Source of the DNA: Azospirillum brasilense
GTDB taxonomy: Bacteria > Pseudomonadota > Alphaproteobacteria > Azospirillales > Azospirillaceae
DNA length: 64,000 nt
Direction of reading: 5' to 3'
NCBI RefSeq assembly: GCF_022023855.1
Contig: NZ_CP059451.1
Location: forward strand, 434,001-498,000
Shown here: positions 41,028 to 49,948 of the stretch, piece by piece
How positions within the stretch are numbered: the stretch's first letter is position 1
How the letters are laid out: each line of letters opens with the position of its first letter
Program-made: the position numbers and the translations under genes
The notes under the pieces: generated by a model
What the model was told of the DNA's origin: nothing
Seen by the model: the letters and a program-made list of their open reading frames with translations, nothing else
Database searches by the model: none

Positions 41028-44000
41028 GCGGCTTCAATCTCTCCGCGTGGGCGATCCGGAACCGGTCCCTGGTCCTCTTCCTGATGATCGGAGTCGTCCT
41101 GGCTGGAACCCTCGCATTCCTGAAGCTCGGCCGGGCGGAGGACCCGGCCTTCACCATCCGCACCATGGTGGTGCAGGCGCAGTGGCCGGGCGCCACCCTG
41201 GACGAAACGCTGCAGCAGGTGACCGAGCGGATCGAACGGACGCTGCAGGAGGTGCCGAACCTCGACACGCTGCGCAGCTACACGGTTCCCGGAACGACCG
41301 TGATCTTCGTCGATCTGGTCGGCAGCACCCAGGGCCGCGCGGTGAGCGACACCTGGTACGAGGTGCGCAAGAGGGTCGGCGACATGCGCCACACCCTTCC
41401 GCAGGGCGTCCTCGGCCCCGGCTTCAACGATGACTTCGGCGACACCTTCGGCATCATCTACGGCTTCACCGCCGACGGGTTCACGCACCGCGAATTGCGC
41501 GACGCCGTCGAAGACGTCCGTTCACGCCTGCTGCTCGTCCCGGACGTCTCGAAGATCGAGCTTCTGGGCGAGCAGGACGAGCGCGTCTACGTGGACTTCT
41601 CGCTGGAGACGCTGGCCGGGCTGGGGGTCGAGCCCGGCGCCCTGATCGCCGCGCTGCAGGCGCAGAATGCGGTCCGTCCGGCCGGCGTGCTGCGCACCGG
41701 CAAGGAAGCGCTGTCCCTGCAGGTCTCGGGCGCCTTCGCGTCGGAGCAGGACATCCTCGACGTCAATTTCGTGGCCGGGGGGCGCATGCTGCGCCTGCGC
41801 GATCTGGCGGAGGTGCGCCGCGATCTGGCCGATCCGCCCCAGCCGCTGTTCCGGGTGAACGGCGAGCCGGCGATCGGGCTCGCCATCGCGATGCGCCCGG
41901 GCGGCGACATCCTCGCCCTCGGCCGGAACGTCTCGGCGGCGATGGCGCGCATCGGCGCCGGCCTGCCGATGGGGATCGAGGCGCATCTGGTGGCCGATCA
42001 GGCGCGCACGGTCGACGAGGCGATCTCCGACTTCATCACGTCGCTGTGGCAGGCCGTCGTCATCGTGCTGATCGTCAGCTTCGTCGCGCTCGGCCTGCGC
42101 GCGGGCGCCATCGTCGCGATCACGATTCCCTTGACCCTGGCCATCGTCTTCGCCGCGATGGATCTGCTCGGCATCGACCTGCAGCGCATCTCGCTGGGCG
42201 CGCTGATCATCGCGCTCGCCCTGCTGGTGGACGACGCCATGACCACCATCGACGCGATGACCCGGCGGCTCGCCGCCGGCGACCGGATGGAGGTCGCCGC
42301 CGTGTATCCCTACAAGGCCCTGGCCGTCGCGATGCTGTCCGGCACGCTGGTGACCATCGCGGGTTTCGTGCCGATCGGATTCGCGCAGAGTTCCGCCGGC
42401 GAATACACCTTCTCCATCTTCGCCGTCGTGGGCATCGCGCTGATCGCGTCGTGGCTCGTCGCGACCGTCTTCGCGCCCGTCCTTGGCATGATGCTGCTGC
42501 GGCCGCCCAAGCCGGGGCGGGGCGGAGAGCCCGGCGGGGTGCTGCGGCTGTACCGCCGTGTTCTGGGCGCGGCGATCCGTTTCCGCGGGCTGACGATCGC
42601 GACGACGCTCGGCCTGTTCGTCGCCGCGATCCTTGCGCTCGGTCTCGTTCCGCGGCAATTCTTTCCACCGTCGGACCGGGTCGAGCTTCTGGTCGATCTC
42701 CGCCTGCCGCAGAACGCCTCGATCCACGCCACGCGCGAGGCGGTGGAGCGGTTCGACGCGCTGCTGGCCAAGGAGACGGGGGTCGCGCGCTGGAGCAGCT
42801 ATGCCGGACGCGGCGCGATCCGCTTCTACCTGCCGCTGAACGTCCAACTCGCCAACCCCTTCATCGGCCAGACGGTGGTCGTGACCACGGACATCGCGGC
42901 GCGCGAACAGCTGCAATCCCGCCTGGAATCCCTGCTGGCCGAAGAATTCCCGGACGCCGTCGCCCGCGTATACCCGCTGGAACTCGGGCCGCCCGTGGGG
43001 TGGCCGCTGCAGTACCGCGTCGTGGGGCCGGACCCGAGCGAGGTGCGCGAGATCGCGATGAAGCTCGCGCAGGTCGTCGCGACCTTTCCCGAGACGCGAC
43101 GGATCAACTTCGACTGGATGGAAACCGCCCGCAAATTGCGGGTGCGGATCGACCAGGACGAAGCGCGGCGCCTGGGCCTGAGTTCGGCCGCCGTCGCCAC
43201 CATGCTGAACGCCGCCGTCTCGGGAAGCCCCGTCACGCCGATCCGCGACGGGATCTATCTGATCGACGTTCTGGCACGGGATGCCCGTGGGCAGACCCTG
43301 TCGGTGGAAACGCTGCGCAGCCTGCCGGTGTCCCTGCCGAACGGGCGGAGCGTTCCGCTGAACCAGCTGGCGTCCTTCGGCTACGCCCAGGATCTTCCCC
43401 TCGTCTGGCGGCGCGGGCGGCAGCCGACCCTCACGCTGCAGGCGGACGTGGCGCCCGGCGTCCCACCGGAATCCGCCATCGACGCCCTGGCGCCCCGGAT
43501 CGCCGACCTGTCGGCCACCCTGCCGCCGGAGTACCGCATCGAGGTCGGCGGAATCGCGGAGGAAAGCGCCAAGAGCCGCGCGTCGGTCTTCGCCGTCATT
43601 CCGTTGATGCTGCTCCTGGTGCTGACCGTGCTGATGGTCCAGCTTCGCAGCTTTCAGCGTCTGGCAATGGTGCTGAGCGTGGTGCCGCTCGGCCTGATCG
43701 GCGTCGTTCTGGCGCTGCTGGCGTCTGGCCAGCCGCTCGGCTTCGTCGCCATTTTGGGGGTCCTCGCGCTCGTCGGCATGATCGCGAAGAACGCGGTGAT
43801 CCTGATCGAGCAGATCGAGGCGGAGCGGGCCGCCGGACGAGCCGTCCCGGACGCCGTGGTCGAAGCCTGCGGTTCCCGGTTCCGCCCGATCATGCTGACC
43901 GCCGCCTCCACCGTGCTCGGCCTCATCCCCATTGCCTTCACCGTGTTCTGGGGTGCGATGGCCTTCGCGATCATGGGCGGCCTCCTCGTTGCGTCGCTGC

Positions 44001-44095
44001 TGACGCTCGTCTTCCTTCCGACGCTCTATGTGGCGTGGTTCAGCCGCCGCGAGGCGGTGCGCAAGCCAGCTTCGGCTCGTCCATCGGCGGTGTGA
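41024..44095 (+). CDS. RND-family efflux pump, inner-membrane permease
   Basis: The 1023-residue protein has the twelve-helix, two-loop RND layout. It opens SAWAIRNRSLVLFLMIGVV, has the helix-4 proton-relay pair in LLVDDAMTTIDAM, and the second-half equivalents GMIAKNAVILIEQI and RFRPIMLTAASTVLGLIP. Pumps of this branch expel drugs, lipids or other hydrophobic compounds by proton exchange. Its presence in a run with two lipid-type hydrolases and its proximity to an NRPS cluster make export of an amphiphile possible, by inference only. Confidence 0.93.
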   Translation: MSGFNLSAWAIRNRSLVLFLMIGVVLAGTLAFLKLGRAEDPAFTIRTMVVQAQWPGATLDETLQQVTERIERTLQEVPNLDTLRSYTVPGTTVIFVDLVGSTQGRAVSDTWYEVRKRVGDMRHTLPQGVLGPGFNDDFGDTFGIIYGFTADGFTHRELRDAVEDVRSRLLLVPDVSKIELLGEQDERVYVDFSLETLAGLGVEPGALIAALQAQNAVRPAGVLRTGKEALSLQVSGAFASEQDILDVNFVAGGRMLRLRDLAEVRRDLADPPQPLFRVNGEPAIGLAIAMRPGGDILALGRNVSAAMARIGAGLPMGIEAHLVADQARTVDEAISDFITSLWQAVVIVLIVSFVALGLRAGAIVAITIPLTLAIVFAAMDLLGIDLQRISLGALIIALALLVDDAMTTIDAMTRRLAAGDRMEVAAVYPYKALAVAMLSGTLVTIAGFVPIGFAQSSAGEYTFSIFAVVGIALIASWLVATVFAPVLGMMLLRPPKPGRGGEPGGVLRLYRRVLGAAIRFRGLTIATTLGLFVAAILALGLVPRQFFPPSDRVELLVDLRLPQNASIHATREAVERFDALLAKETGVARWSSYAGRGAIRFYLPLNVQLANPFIGQTVVVTTDIAAREQLQSRLESLLAEEFPDAVARVYPLELGPPVGWPLQYRVVGPDPSEVREIAMKLAQVVATFPETRRINFDWMETARKLRVRIDQDEARRLGLSSAAVATMLNAAVSGSPVTPIRDGIYLIDVLARDARGQTLSVETLRSLPVSLPNGRSVPLNQLASFGYAQDLPLVWRRGRQPTLTLQADVAPGVPPESAIDALAPRIADLSATLPPEYRIEVGGIAEESAKSRASVFAVIPLMLLLVLTVLMVQLRSFQRLAMVLSVVPLGLIGVVLALLASGQPLGFVAILGVLALVGMIAKNAVILIEQIEAERAAGRAVPDAVVEACGSRFRPIMLTAASTVLGLIPIAFTVFWGAMAFAIMGGLLVASLLTLVFLPTLYVAWFSRREAVRKPASARPSAV

Positions 44096-44128
44096 CCGCC
44101 CTGGGACATTCGGTCTTGAACGCGGGAG

Positions 44129-44707
44129 ATGAGGATGCCGGTGGAGACGAAGAACGACGTCATCGACATCAGGCTCTGCCACCTGTCGCAATTGTTCGAC
44201 AGCGTCGATCCGTCGCCGTTCCGCGAAGGCACTCTGACGTCGGGCGCCGAGGAGTATTTCCTGAGGCGGGTGAAGGAACTGCCCGTCAATCAGCCGGTTC
44301 GCATCGTGATCCGTCTTCCGGCCGAGGAGATGACGCGGTGTCCGCCGTTCGATGTCGCCGCCGCGCTGACCGGCCATTTCGTGGCCTGTGCTGCCGGCGA
44401 GGCGAAAAGGAATCGCGAGTTGATCCGAACGTGGCGCCAAGCGGCCTTGATCGGCTTTGTCGTGCTGTCCATCTGCCTTTTCCTTGCTTGGCAGATCTCC
44501 AACAATTTTCCGGCTCGCCCGATGACCCGTATTTTACAAGAAAGCTTTGTCATCCTCGGCTGGGTATCGGTCTGGAAGCCCATCGAGACCTTTCTTTACG
44601 AGTTGCTGCCGCCGGGAAAGCGCCGTCGCCAGCACCTGTTTCTTCGTCTTTCGTCTGCCGAAGTCGTTGTAAGCTGGTCTCCGTTTCCCGGACAGAATTG
44701 CAGCTGA
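44129..44707 (+). CDS. Hypothetical membrane protein, 192 residues
   Basis: The N-terminal 90 residues are soluble (VIDIRLCHLSQLFDSVDPSPF, then a beta-rich PVRIVIRLP segment), followed by two membrane helices (ALIGFVVLSICLFLAWQI and a region ending WVSVWKPIETFLYELLP). Similar proteins of unknown function occur beside transporters. The last ten residues (SWSPFPGQNC...) adjoin IS3 debris and may not be native. The start is ATG 44129 or ATG 44135. It follows the pump gene by 33 bases and is probably co-transcribed. Confidence 0.7.
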   Translation: MRMPVETKNDVIDIRLCHLSQLFDSVDPSPFREGTLTSGAEEYFLRRVKELPVNQPVRIVIRLPAEEMTRCPPFDVAAALTGHFVACAAGEAKRNRELIRTWRQAALIGFVVLSICLFLAWQISNNFPARPMTRILQESFVILGWVSVWKPIETFLYELLPPGKRRRQHLFLRLSSAEVVVSWSPFPGQNCS

Positions 44708-44859
44708 AGTAGGCTTGGTTCCTGTTATGCCGCGACACTGATCTGGTCCGATTTGCCCTGGTGGGCTTGGCCGAGGTTCTGACGCTGGACGCCGGGGGCG
44801 GGCGGTTGCCTTGATCGATCTGAGCCGCGCCGGATTTCTTGGAGGCCATTCGGCTTGAG

Positions 44860-45109
44860 TCACGCTGCCAAGGCGACGTCCCCGGTTTGGGCATAGCAGC
44901 GGGCTTCGGCCTCGGCGTGAGGAATGTCGCCGATGGGTTCGAGCAGGCGCTGGTGGTTGAACCAGTCCACCCACTCCAGGGTTGGCGAACTCGACGGCCT
45001 CCAGGGTGCGCCACGGTCGGCGCCGCCGGATCACCTCGGTCTTGCAGAGGCCGTTGATGGTCTCGGCCAAGGCGTTGTCGTAGGAATCGCCGACGCTGCC
45101 GACGAAGGG
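44860..45109 (-). pseudogene. IS3-family OrfB transposase, C-terminal fragment, frameshifted
   Basis: The fragment starts in the integrase core (EPFVGSVGDSYDNALAE) and continues as INGLCKTEVIRRRRPWRTLEAVEFA. After one extra A it goes on in another frame as LEWVDWFNHQRLLEPIGDI, then PHAEAEARCYAQTGDVALAA and a stop. The N-terminal half is missing. It complements the IS3 fragment at 12920-13147 and overlaps it by a 43-base near-identical stretch. The 150 bases beyond its stop (44708-44859) hold only the end of this element and no gene. Confidence 0.85.
45061..45103 (+). repeat. Right copy of the 43-bp direct repeat
   Basis: This copy matches 12925-12967 in the same orientation at 42 of 43 positions. 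Both lie in truncated IS3 transposase genes, and together they bracket the KaiC, antiporter, NRPS and RND regions. Confidence 0.8.
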
Positions 45110-45164
45110 TTCTGTGTTGCGCCGAGCTGTCCGACGTCTTCGCGCCGCGGAAGTAACCGCCCCC

Positions 45165-46061
45165 TCAGCGTTCCGGCGCGGTATCGGTGGCGAATTCCGC
45201 CGTGAACAGCGCGACCAGATGCTCGATCACTGCCCGCACCCGCGGTACGTCGCGCAGGTCCGGGTGCAGCACCAGCCACACTTCGCGCTCCAGCGGTGGG
45301 GCGTCGCAGGGCACCGGCACCAGATCCGGCTCCCCCGCCGTCAGCCAGGAAGGCAGCAGCGCCACCCCGAACCCCGCCTTCGCCGCCGCGAGCTGGGTCT
45401 GCAGGCTGTTGGAGCGGAAGGCGACGCGGCGCCCGGCCATGTGGCGGGCCAGCCAGACCGCCTCCGGCAGGTCGGCCAGCGCCTCGTCGTAGCCGATCAC
45501 CGTGTCGGGCGCCCCGGCGGCGGCGACCAGGCCGTAGCCCATGGTGGCGAGCCGCCGCGCGATCAGATCGCCGCGCTGCGGCCGGGCGAGCCGGATGGCG
45601 ACGTCGGCCTCCCGCCGCGCGAGGCTGAGCGAGCGGTTGTCCACCGTCACCTCCAGGTCGATCCCCGGATGGCGGACGCGGAACGGCCCCAGCCGCGGCA
45701 TCAGGAAGCGGTCGGCCAGCGCCTGGGTGGTGGTCAGCCGGACGGTGCCGGTCAGCCCGGCCTGGCTCGACACCTGACGCAGGATGGCCAGCGCCCGCTC
45801 ATCCATCCCGTCGGCCAGCGCAAAGACCGCCTCGCCGTCGGCGGTTAGGCTGTAACCGTCGGCCCGCCGATCCACCAGACTGCGGCCCAGCCCCTCCTCC
45901 AGCGCGGCGACGCGGCGTCCGACCGTCGCGTGGCTGATCCGCAGCGCGCGCGCCGCCGCCGACAGGCTGCCGGTGCGGGCCAGCTCCAGGAAGATGCGCA
46001 GATCGTCCCAATTCAGGGTGCCCATCTGTTTCGGGGTGCCTGTCTGTTTATGAACAGTCAT
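45165..46061 (-). CDS. LysR-family transcriptional regulator
   Basis: The 298-residue protein has an N-terminal HTH (LNWDDLRIFLELARTGSLSAAARALRISHATVGRRVAALEE) and a LysR effector domain. Start ATG 46061 has AGG at good spacing; ATG 46025 is possible. It is divergent from the isochorismatase-family gene across 84 bases and most likely regulates it. The gene ends 55 bases before the IS3 fragment and appears intact. Confidence 0.88.
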   Translation of the reverse strand: MTVHKQTGTPKQMGTLNWDDLRIFLELARTGSLSAAARALRISHATVGRRVAALEEGLGRSLVDRRADGYSLTADGEAVFALADGMDERALAILRQVSSQAGLTGTVRLTTTQALADRFLMPRLGPFRVRHPGIDLEVTVDNRSLSLARREADVAIRLARPQRGDLIARRLATMGYGLVAAAGAPDTVIGYDEALADLPEAVWLARHMAGRRVAFRSNSLQTQLAAAKAGFGVALLPSWLTAGEPDLVPVPCDAPPLEREVWLVLHPDLRDVPRVRAVIEHLVALFTAEFATDTAPER

Positions 46062-46145
46062 TGCGCAAACCTATCGAATGTCGGGCCAAAAGCACACAGG
46101 GCACACTGCGCCCCGACCCTTCCCTTTTCCGGAGCCGCAACCATC

Positions 46146-46748
46146 ATGAGCGCCACCCCGAAGACCCTGCTCGCCCTCGCCGGAGCCCCCGCCACGCCGA
46201 GCCCGCTCGACTCCGCGGCGTTGGTGCTGATCGACGCCCAGCGCGAATACACCGAGGGCGCCCTTCCCCTGGTCGGTGTGGAGGCCGCGGTGGCTGAGGC
46301 CACGCATCTGCTGGAGCGGGCGCGCAAGGCCGGCACCCCGGTTTTCCACATCGTCCACCACGGCAAGCCCGGCGGCCCCCTGTTCAACCCGGAAGGCTCG
46401 CTGTCCGGCATCGTTGCCCCGCTGATCCCGCTGGACGGCGAGACGGTGGTGGTGAAGCACCTGCCCAACGCCTTCGCCGGAACGGAGTTGGACGCCCTGA
46501 TCCGCGCCACTGGGCGCAAGGAGCTGATCGTCGCCGGCTTCCAGACACATATGTGCGTCAGCAGCACGGTGCGCGCCGCCCTCGACCTGGGCTGGCGGAC
46601 CACCGTAGTGGACGCGGCCAGCGCCACCCGCGATCTTCCCGACGGGGCCGGCGGCGTGATCCCGGCCGAGGCGCTGCACCGCGCCAACCTCGCCGCCCTG
46701 GCCGACCGCTTCGCCGTGGTCGTCAAGGACAGCGGGGCTTGGGCGTAA
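46146..46748 (+). CDS. Cysteine hydrolase (isochorismatase family)
   Basis: The 200-residue protein shows the family catalytic triad: Asp30 in LVLIDAQREY, Lys104 in VVVKHLPNAF and Cys137 in GFQTHMCVSST, with the cis-peptide just before the cysteine. Members hydrolyse amides or carbamoyl groups (nicotinamidase, ureidoacrylate or N-carbamoyl amidohydrolases), or isochorismate. A GGAG ribosome binding site is present. The catalytic Cys points to an amidohydrolase rather than a true isochorismatase. It is controlled most likely by the divergent LysR protein. Confidence 0.9.
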   Translation: MSATPKTLLALAGAPATPSPLDSAALVLIDAQREYTEGALPLVGVEAAVAEATHLLERARKAGTPVFHIVHHGKPGGPLFNPEGSLSGIVAPLIPLDGETVVVKHLPNAFAGTELDALIRATGRKELIVAGFQTHMCVSSTVRAALDLGWRTTVVDAASATRDLPDGAGGVIPAEALHRANLAALADRFAVVVKDSGAWA

Positions 46749-47159
46749 GAACGGCGCGAGGCAGGGCGGCGGGTCACGGCGCGTCCCGCCGCCTCGCCAC
46801 CATCCCGCCGGACCACGCGGCGGAGAGGAAGCCGCCAGACCGGTTGCCGGCAAGACCCTGGCGAAGGCGCGGACCGGCGCGGCGAAGACGGCGTTGGTGT
46901 GGCCAAAGGCGTTGCCCGGAACGAAGCGCACGTGGCCCTTGCGCCCCGCCCAGTTGAAGCGCGGGCAGAAGACCTGGATGCCCCCACGTCCTTCTCCAGC
47001 GCGGCCAGCAGCGGTGAACCCGTTTCAACACTTTAAGAAGGAAGGGACGGGCAGCGGTTCGCCGCCTTTTCAAAACGGCGGAAGGACCGACCGCGCATCA
47101 CCCGACCCCCGGACAGTGCCCGGCACCGACGCTTCCGCGCGCCGAAAATGCGCACGCTC
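46749..47159. other. Intergenic region with a possible decayed minus-strand gene
   Basis: Between the hydrolase and the dehydrogenase operon no intact gene is seen. The minus strand from about 47010 to 46870 reads LLAALEKD then IQVFCPRFNWAGRKGHVRFVPGNAFG across a frame change. It has protein-like character, and I suspect a degraded gene, but I do not recognise a family. Confidence 0.3.
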
Positions 47160-47170
47160 CGCAAAAAGAG

Positions 47171-47231
47171 GTTTGTTGGAGTACAAAACTCAAGTTATCA
47201 TATTCCAGTTGAAGCAATCGCATAGCGATTG
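47171..47231 (+). promoter_or_regulatory. Two palindromes upstream of the dehydrogenase/ABC operon
   Basis: The first is GTTTGT (47171-47176) with ACAAAAC (47183-47189), a near palindrome. The second is perfect, CAATCGC (47215-47221) with GCGATTG (47225-47231) around ATA, and ends 28 bases before the GTG start. They sit in an AT-rich stretch expected to hold the promoter. They are candidate operators for the IclR protein encoded at the operon's end. Confidence 0.5.
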
Positions 47232-47259
47232 AGTAATAGATAGATCAAGGAGATCGCGC

Positions 47260-48687
47260 GTGGACGTGATCGCTGAACTGACGAGCCTGATCGGCGCCGA
47301 CGCCGTCCTGACCGCCCCCTCCGATCTGGATGCCGTCACCGAGGACTGGCGCGGGCGTTATCGCGGCCCAGCGCTCTGCCTCGCGCGTCCCGCCAACGTC
47401 GGGCAGGTGGCTGACGTGGTGCGCTGCTGCGCCAGGCACGGCGTGCCGGTTCTGCCGCAGGGCGGCAACACCAGCCTGTGCGGCGGCGCCGTTCCGTCGG
47501 AGACGGGACCCGCCCCGGTCATCCTCAGCCTGACCCGCATGCGCGCGGTCCGCGCCATCGATCCGGTGAACAACACGATGGAGGTCGAGGCCGGCTGCGT
47601 CCTCGCCACCGTGCAGGCGGCGGCGGCGGCGGCCGGGCGGCTCTACCCAGTCAGTCTGGGCGCCGAGGGCTCCTGCCAGATCGGCGGCACCATCGCCACC
47701 AACGCCGGCGGCACCTCGGTCCTGCGCTACGGCAACACGCGCGAGAACGTGCTGGGGCTGGAGGTCGTGCTGGCCGACGGCACCGTCTGGTCTGGCCTGT
47801 ACGGCCTGCGCAAGAACAACACCGGCTACGATCTGAAGCATCTGTTCATCGGTTCGGAAGGCACGCTCGGCATCATCACCGCGGCAACGCTGAAGCTGCA
47901 CCCGCTGCCGACGCGCCACGCGGTGGCCTGGGTCGGAATGGCGTCGCCGGAGGACGCGCTGACCCTGCTGACCCGCGTGCAGGGGCGCAGCGCGGCGCGG
48001 CTGTCCGCCTTCGAGATGATCAACCGCCTGCAGCTCGATCTGGTGGTCAGCCATGTCCCCGGCCGCCGCAGCCCGATCGAGAGCGAGGCCGACTGGCATG
48101 TGCTGATCGAGCTGTCGGACAACGGCTCCGGCGAGGCGCTCGACGCCGAAATTCAGGCCATCCTGGAGGACGCCTTCGCCGACGGCCTGCTGAGCGACGC
48201 GGCGCTGGCGGCCAGCGAGGCGCAGCGCCACGCCATGTGGGAGATCCGCCACAGCGTGTCGGAGGCCAACAAGAAGGCCGGCGTCGGTCTGACCACCGAC
48301 TGCGCGGTGCCGCTGTCGGCGGTGCCCGCCTTCATCGCGGTGGCGACCGCGGCGGTGCGCGCGCTGGTGCCCAACCTGCCGGTGATCGTCGTCGCCCATC
48401 TCGGCGACGGCAACGTCCACTTCATCCCCTTCTTCACCTTCGACGCCTGGGAGGCCGCCGGATCGGGCGACCGCGACGCGCTCGCCGCCGCGCTGCGCCA
48501 CGCCGTCAACGACGAGGCCGCCCGGCTCAAGGGCACCTTCAGCGCCGAACACGGGGTCGGCCGCGTCCAGCTCGCCGAGATGGCCCGCTACAAGCCGCCG
48601 GCGGAGCTGGCGCTGATGCGCGCCGTCAAGCGGGCGCTCGACCCGCAGAACATCCTCAATCCCGGACGGCTCCTGCCGCCCGGCTGA
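47260..48687 (+). CDS. FAD-linked oxidoreductase (GlcD / D-2-hydroxyglutarate dehydrogenase type)
   Basis: The 475-residue flavoprotein has an FAD_binding_4 domain (ARPANVGQVADVV, then PQGGNTSLCGGAVP and GTIATNAGGTSVLRYGNTRENVLGLEVVLADG) and an FAD-oxidase C-terminal domain with VVAHLGDGNVHF, FSAEHGVGR and LDPQNILNPGR. These enzymes oxidise D-2-hydroxy acids such as D-lactate, glycolate or D-2-hydroxyglutarate. GTG 47260 has AAGGAG upstream. It leads an operon with an ABC importer and a DapA-like lyase, suggesting oxidation of an imported hydroxy acid or its product. Confidence 0.9.
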   Translation: MDVIAELTSLIGADAVLTAPSDLDAVTEDWRGRYRGPALCLARPANVGQVADVVRCCARHGVPVLPQGGNTSLCGGAVPSETGPAPVILSLTRMRAVRAIDPVNNTMEVEAGCVLATVQAAAAAAGRLYPVSLGAEGSCQIGGTIATNAGGTSVLRYGNTRENVLGLEVVLADGTVWSGLYGLRKNNTGYDLKHLFIGSEGTLGIITAATLKLHPLPTRHAVAWVGMASPEDALTLLTRVQGRSAARLSAFEMINRLQLDLVVSHVPGRRSPIESEADWHVLIELSDNGSGEALDAEIQAILEDAFADGLLSDAALAASEAQRHAMWEIRHSVSEANKKAGVGLTTDCAVPLSAVPAFIAVATAAVRALVPNLPVIVVAHLGDGNVHFIPFFTFDAWEAAGSGDRDALAAALRHAVNDEAARLKGTFSAEHGVGRVQLAEMARYKPPAELALMRAVKRALDPQNILNPGRLLPPG

Positions 48688-48744
48688 TTTTCCCGCCCTC
48701 CCCCGCCCATCCGCCGTCCCGGCCCATCCTCGAGGAGTTCCGAC

Positions 48745-49827
48745 ATGAGCACACGTCAAACCGGCTGGTCCCGCCGCACCCTGCTGAAAGCCGGCGCCGC
48801 CGGCACCGCGGCGCTCGCCATGCCGGCGATCTGGAGCCCGGCCCGCGCGCAGAACAAGCGCATCGTCGTGCGCGACGACGGCGGCATCTACACCAAGGCC
48901 TATGGCGAGGTCTTCTACAAGCCCTTCACCGCGGCCACCGGCATCGAGGTCGTCGGCGTCCAGGCCAACGCCGAGCCGACCGCGCAGATCCGCTCGATGG
49001 TCGAGGCGAAGTCCTACACCTGGGACATGGCCAAGATCAGTGAGCCGGCCATCCTGATGCTGACCAGCGGCGACAAGCCGATGCTGGAAAAGCACGGGCT
49101 GGAGAACGATCCGGCGGTCGCCGGCATTCCTAAGCAGTACATGTCGGAATACGGCGTCGGCACCAACGTCTACACCACCGTGCTGGCCTACCGCACCGAC
49201 GCCTTCAAGGGCCGCAAGGCGCCGGCCTCCTGGAAGGATTTCTACGACGTCGCCGGCGTCCCCGGCCGCCGCGCCCTGCGCAAACACCCCTTCGACACCA
49301 TCGAGCAGGCGCTGATGGCCGACGGCGTGCCCACCGGCGAGGTCTATCCCTGCGACTTCGACCGCGCCTTCAAGGCGCTGGACCGCATCAAGAAGGACAT
49401 CCCGATCTTCTGGACCAGCGGCGCGCAGGTCGAGCAGATGCTGATCTCCGGCGAGGTCGATCTCGTCCCGACCTGGGTGTCGCGCCCGCAGGCGGCGATC
49501 GCCGCTGGCGCTCCGGTCGGCATCGTCTGGGACCAGAACATCTGGGGCCTCGACAACTGGGCCATCCTGGCCGGCACGCCGAACGCCGACGCCTGCCGCC
49601 AGTTCATCAAGTTCACCTGCGATCCGAAGCGGCAGGCGGAGCTGGTGAAGTATTTCCCGGCCGGCGTCACCATGCCCGACGCCTTCAAGCACATTGATCC
49701 GGCGATCGCCCCCAACTGCCCGACCTTCCCGGCAAACATCGAGAAGGGCGTCAAGATCAACGCGCAGTTCTGGCTGGACAACCAGCAGAAGGCGCTCGAG
49801 CGCTACAACGCCTGGCTGCTGAGCTGA
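48745..49827 (+). CDS. ABC transporter substrate-binding protein, polyamine/iron type (PotD-like)
   Basis: The 360-residue protein begins with a twin-arginine-type signal (SRRTLLKAGAAGTAALAMPAIWSPARAQ). The mature domain is a type-2 periplasmic binding fold (RIVVRDDGGIYTKAYGEVFYKPFTAATGIEVV, then GLDNWAILAGTPN). It captures the substrate for the downstream ATPase and fused permease. A stable hairpin after its stop could keep its expression above that of the membrane parts. Confidence 0.9.
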   Translation: MSTRQTGWSRRTLLKAGAAGTAALAMPAIWSPARAQNKRIVVRDDGGIYTKAYGEVFYKPFTAATGIEVVGVQANAEPTAQIRSMVEAKSYTWDMAKISEPAILMLTSGDKPMLEKHGLENDPAVAGIPKQYMSEYGVGTNVYTTVLAYRTDAFKGRKAPASWKDFYDVAGVPGRRALRKHPFDTIEQALMADGVPTGEVYPCDFDRAFKALDRIKKDIPIFWTSGAQVEQMLISGEVDLVPTWVSRPQAAIAAGAPVGIVWDQNIWGLDNWAILAGTPNADACRQFIKFTCDPKRQAELVKYFPAGVTMPDAFKHIDPAIAPNCPTFPANIEKGVKINAQFWLDNQQKALERYNAWLLS

Positions 49828-49857
49828 GGCGACGGGACGCTCCGTCCCGACTGAGGA

Positions 49858-49901
49858 CCCGCGACCGGCCCCCCTTCCTGTTTGGCGGGGCCGGTCGCGG
49901 G
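49858..49901 (+). terminator. Intercistronic hairpin after the binding-protein gene
   Basis: Perfect 15-base arms (49858-49872 and 49887-49901) enclose a 14-base loop. A T-run follows at 49911-49915, nine bases after the stem. It lies between the binding protein and ATPase genes and probably acts as a partial terminator or mRNA-stabilising element that favours the binding protein. Confidence 0.65.
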
Positions 49902-49948
49902 GCTCCCGCATTTTTCCCCACTCCCTTTTCGACGCGAGGAGACCTGCC

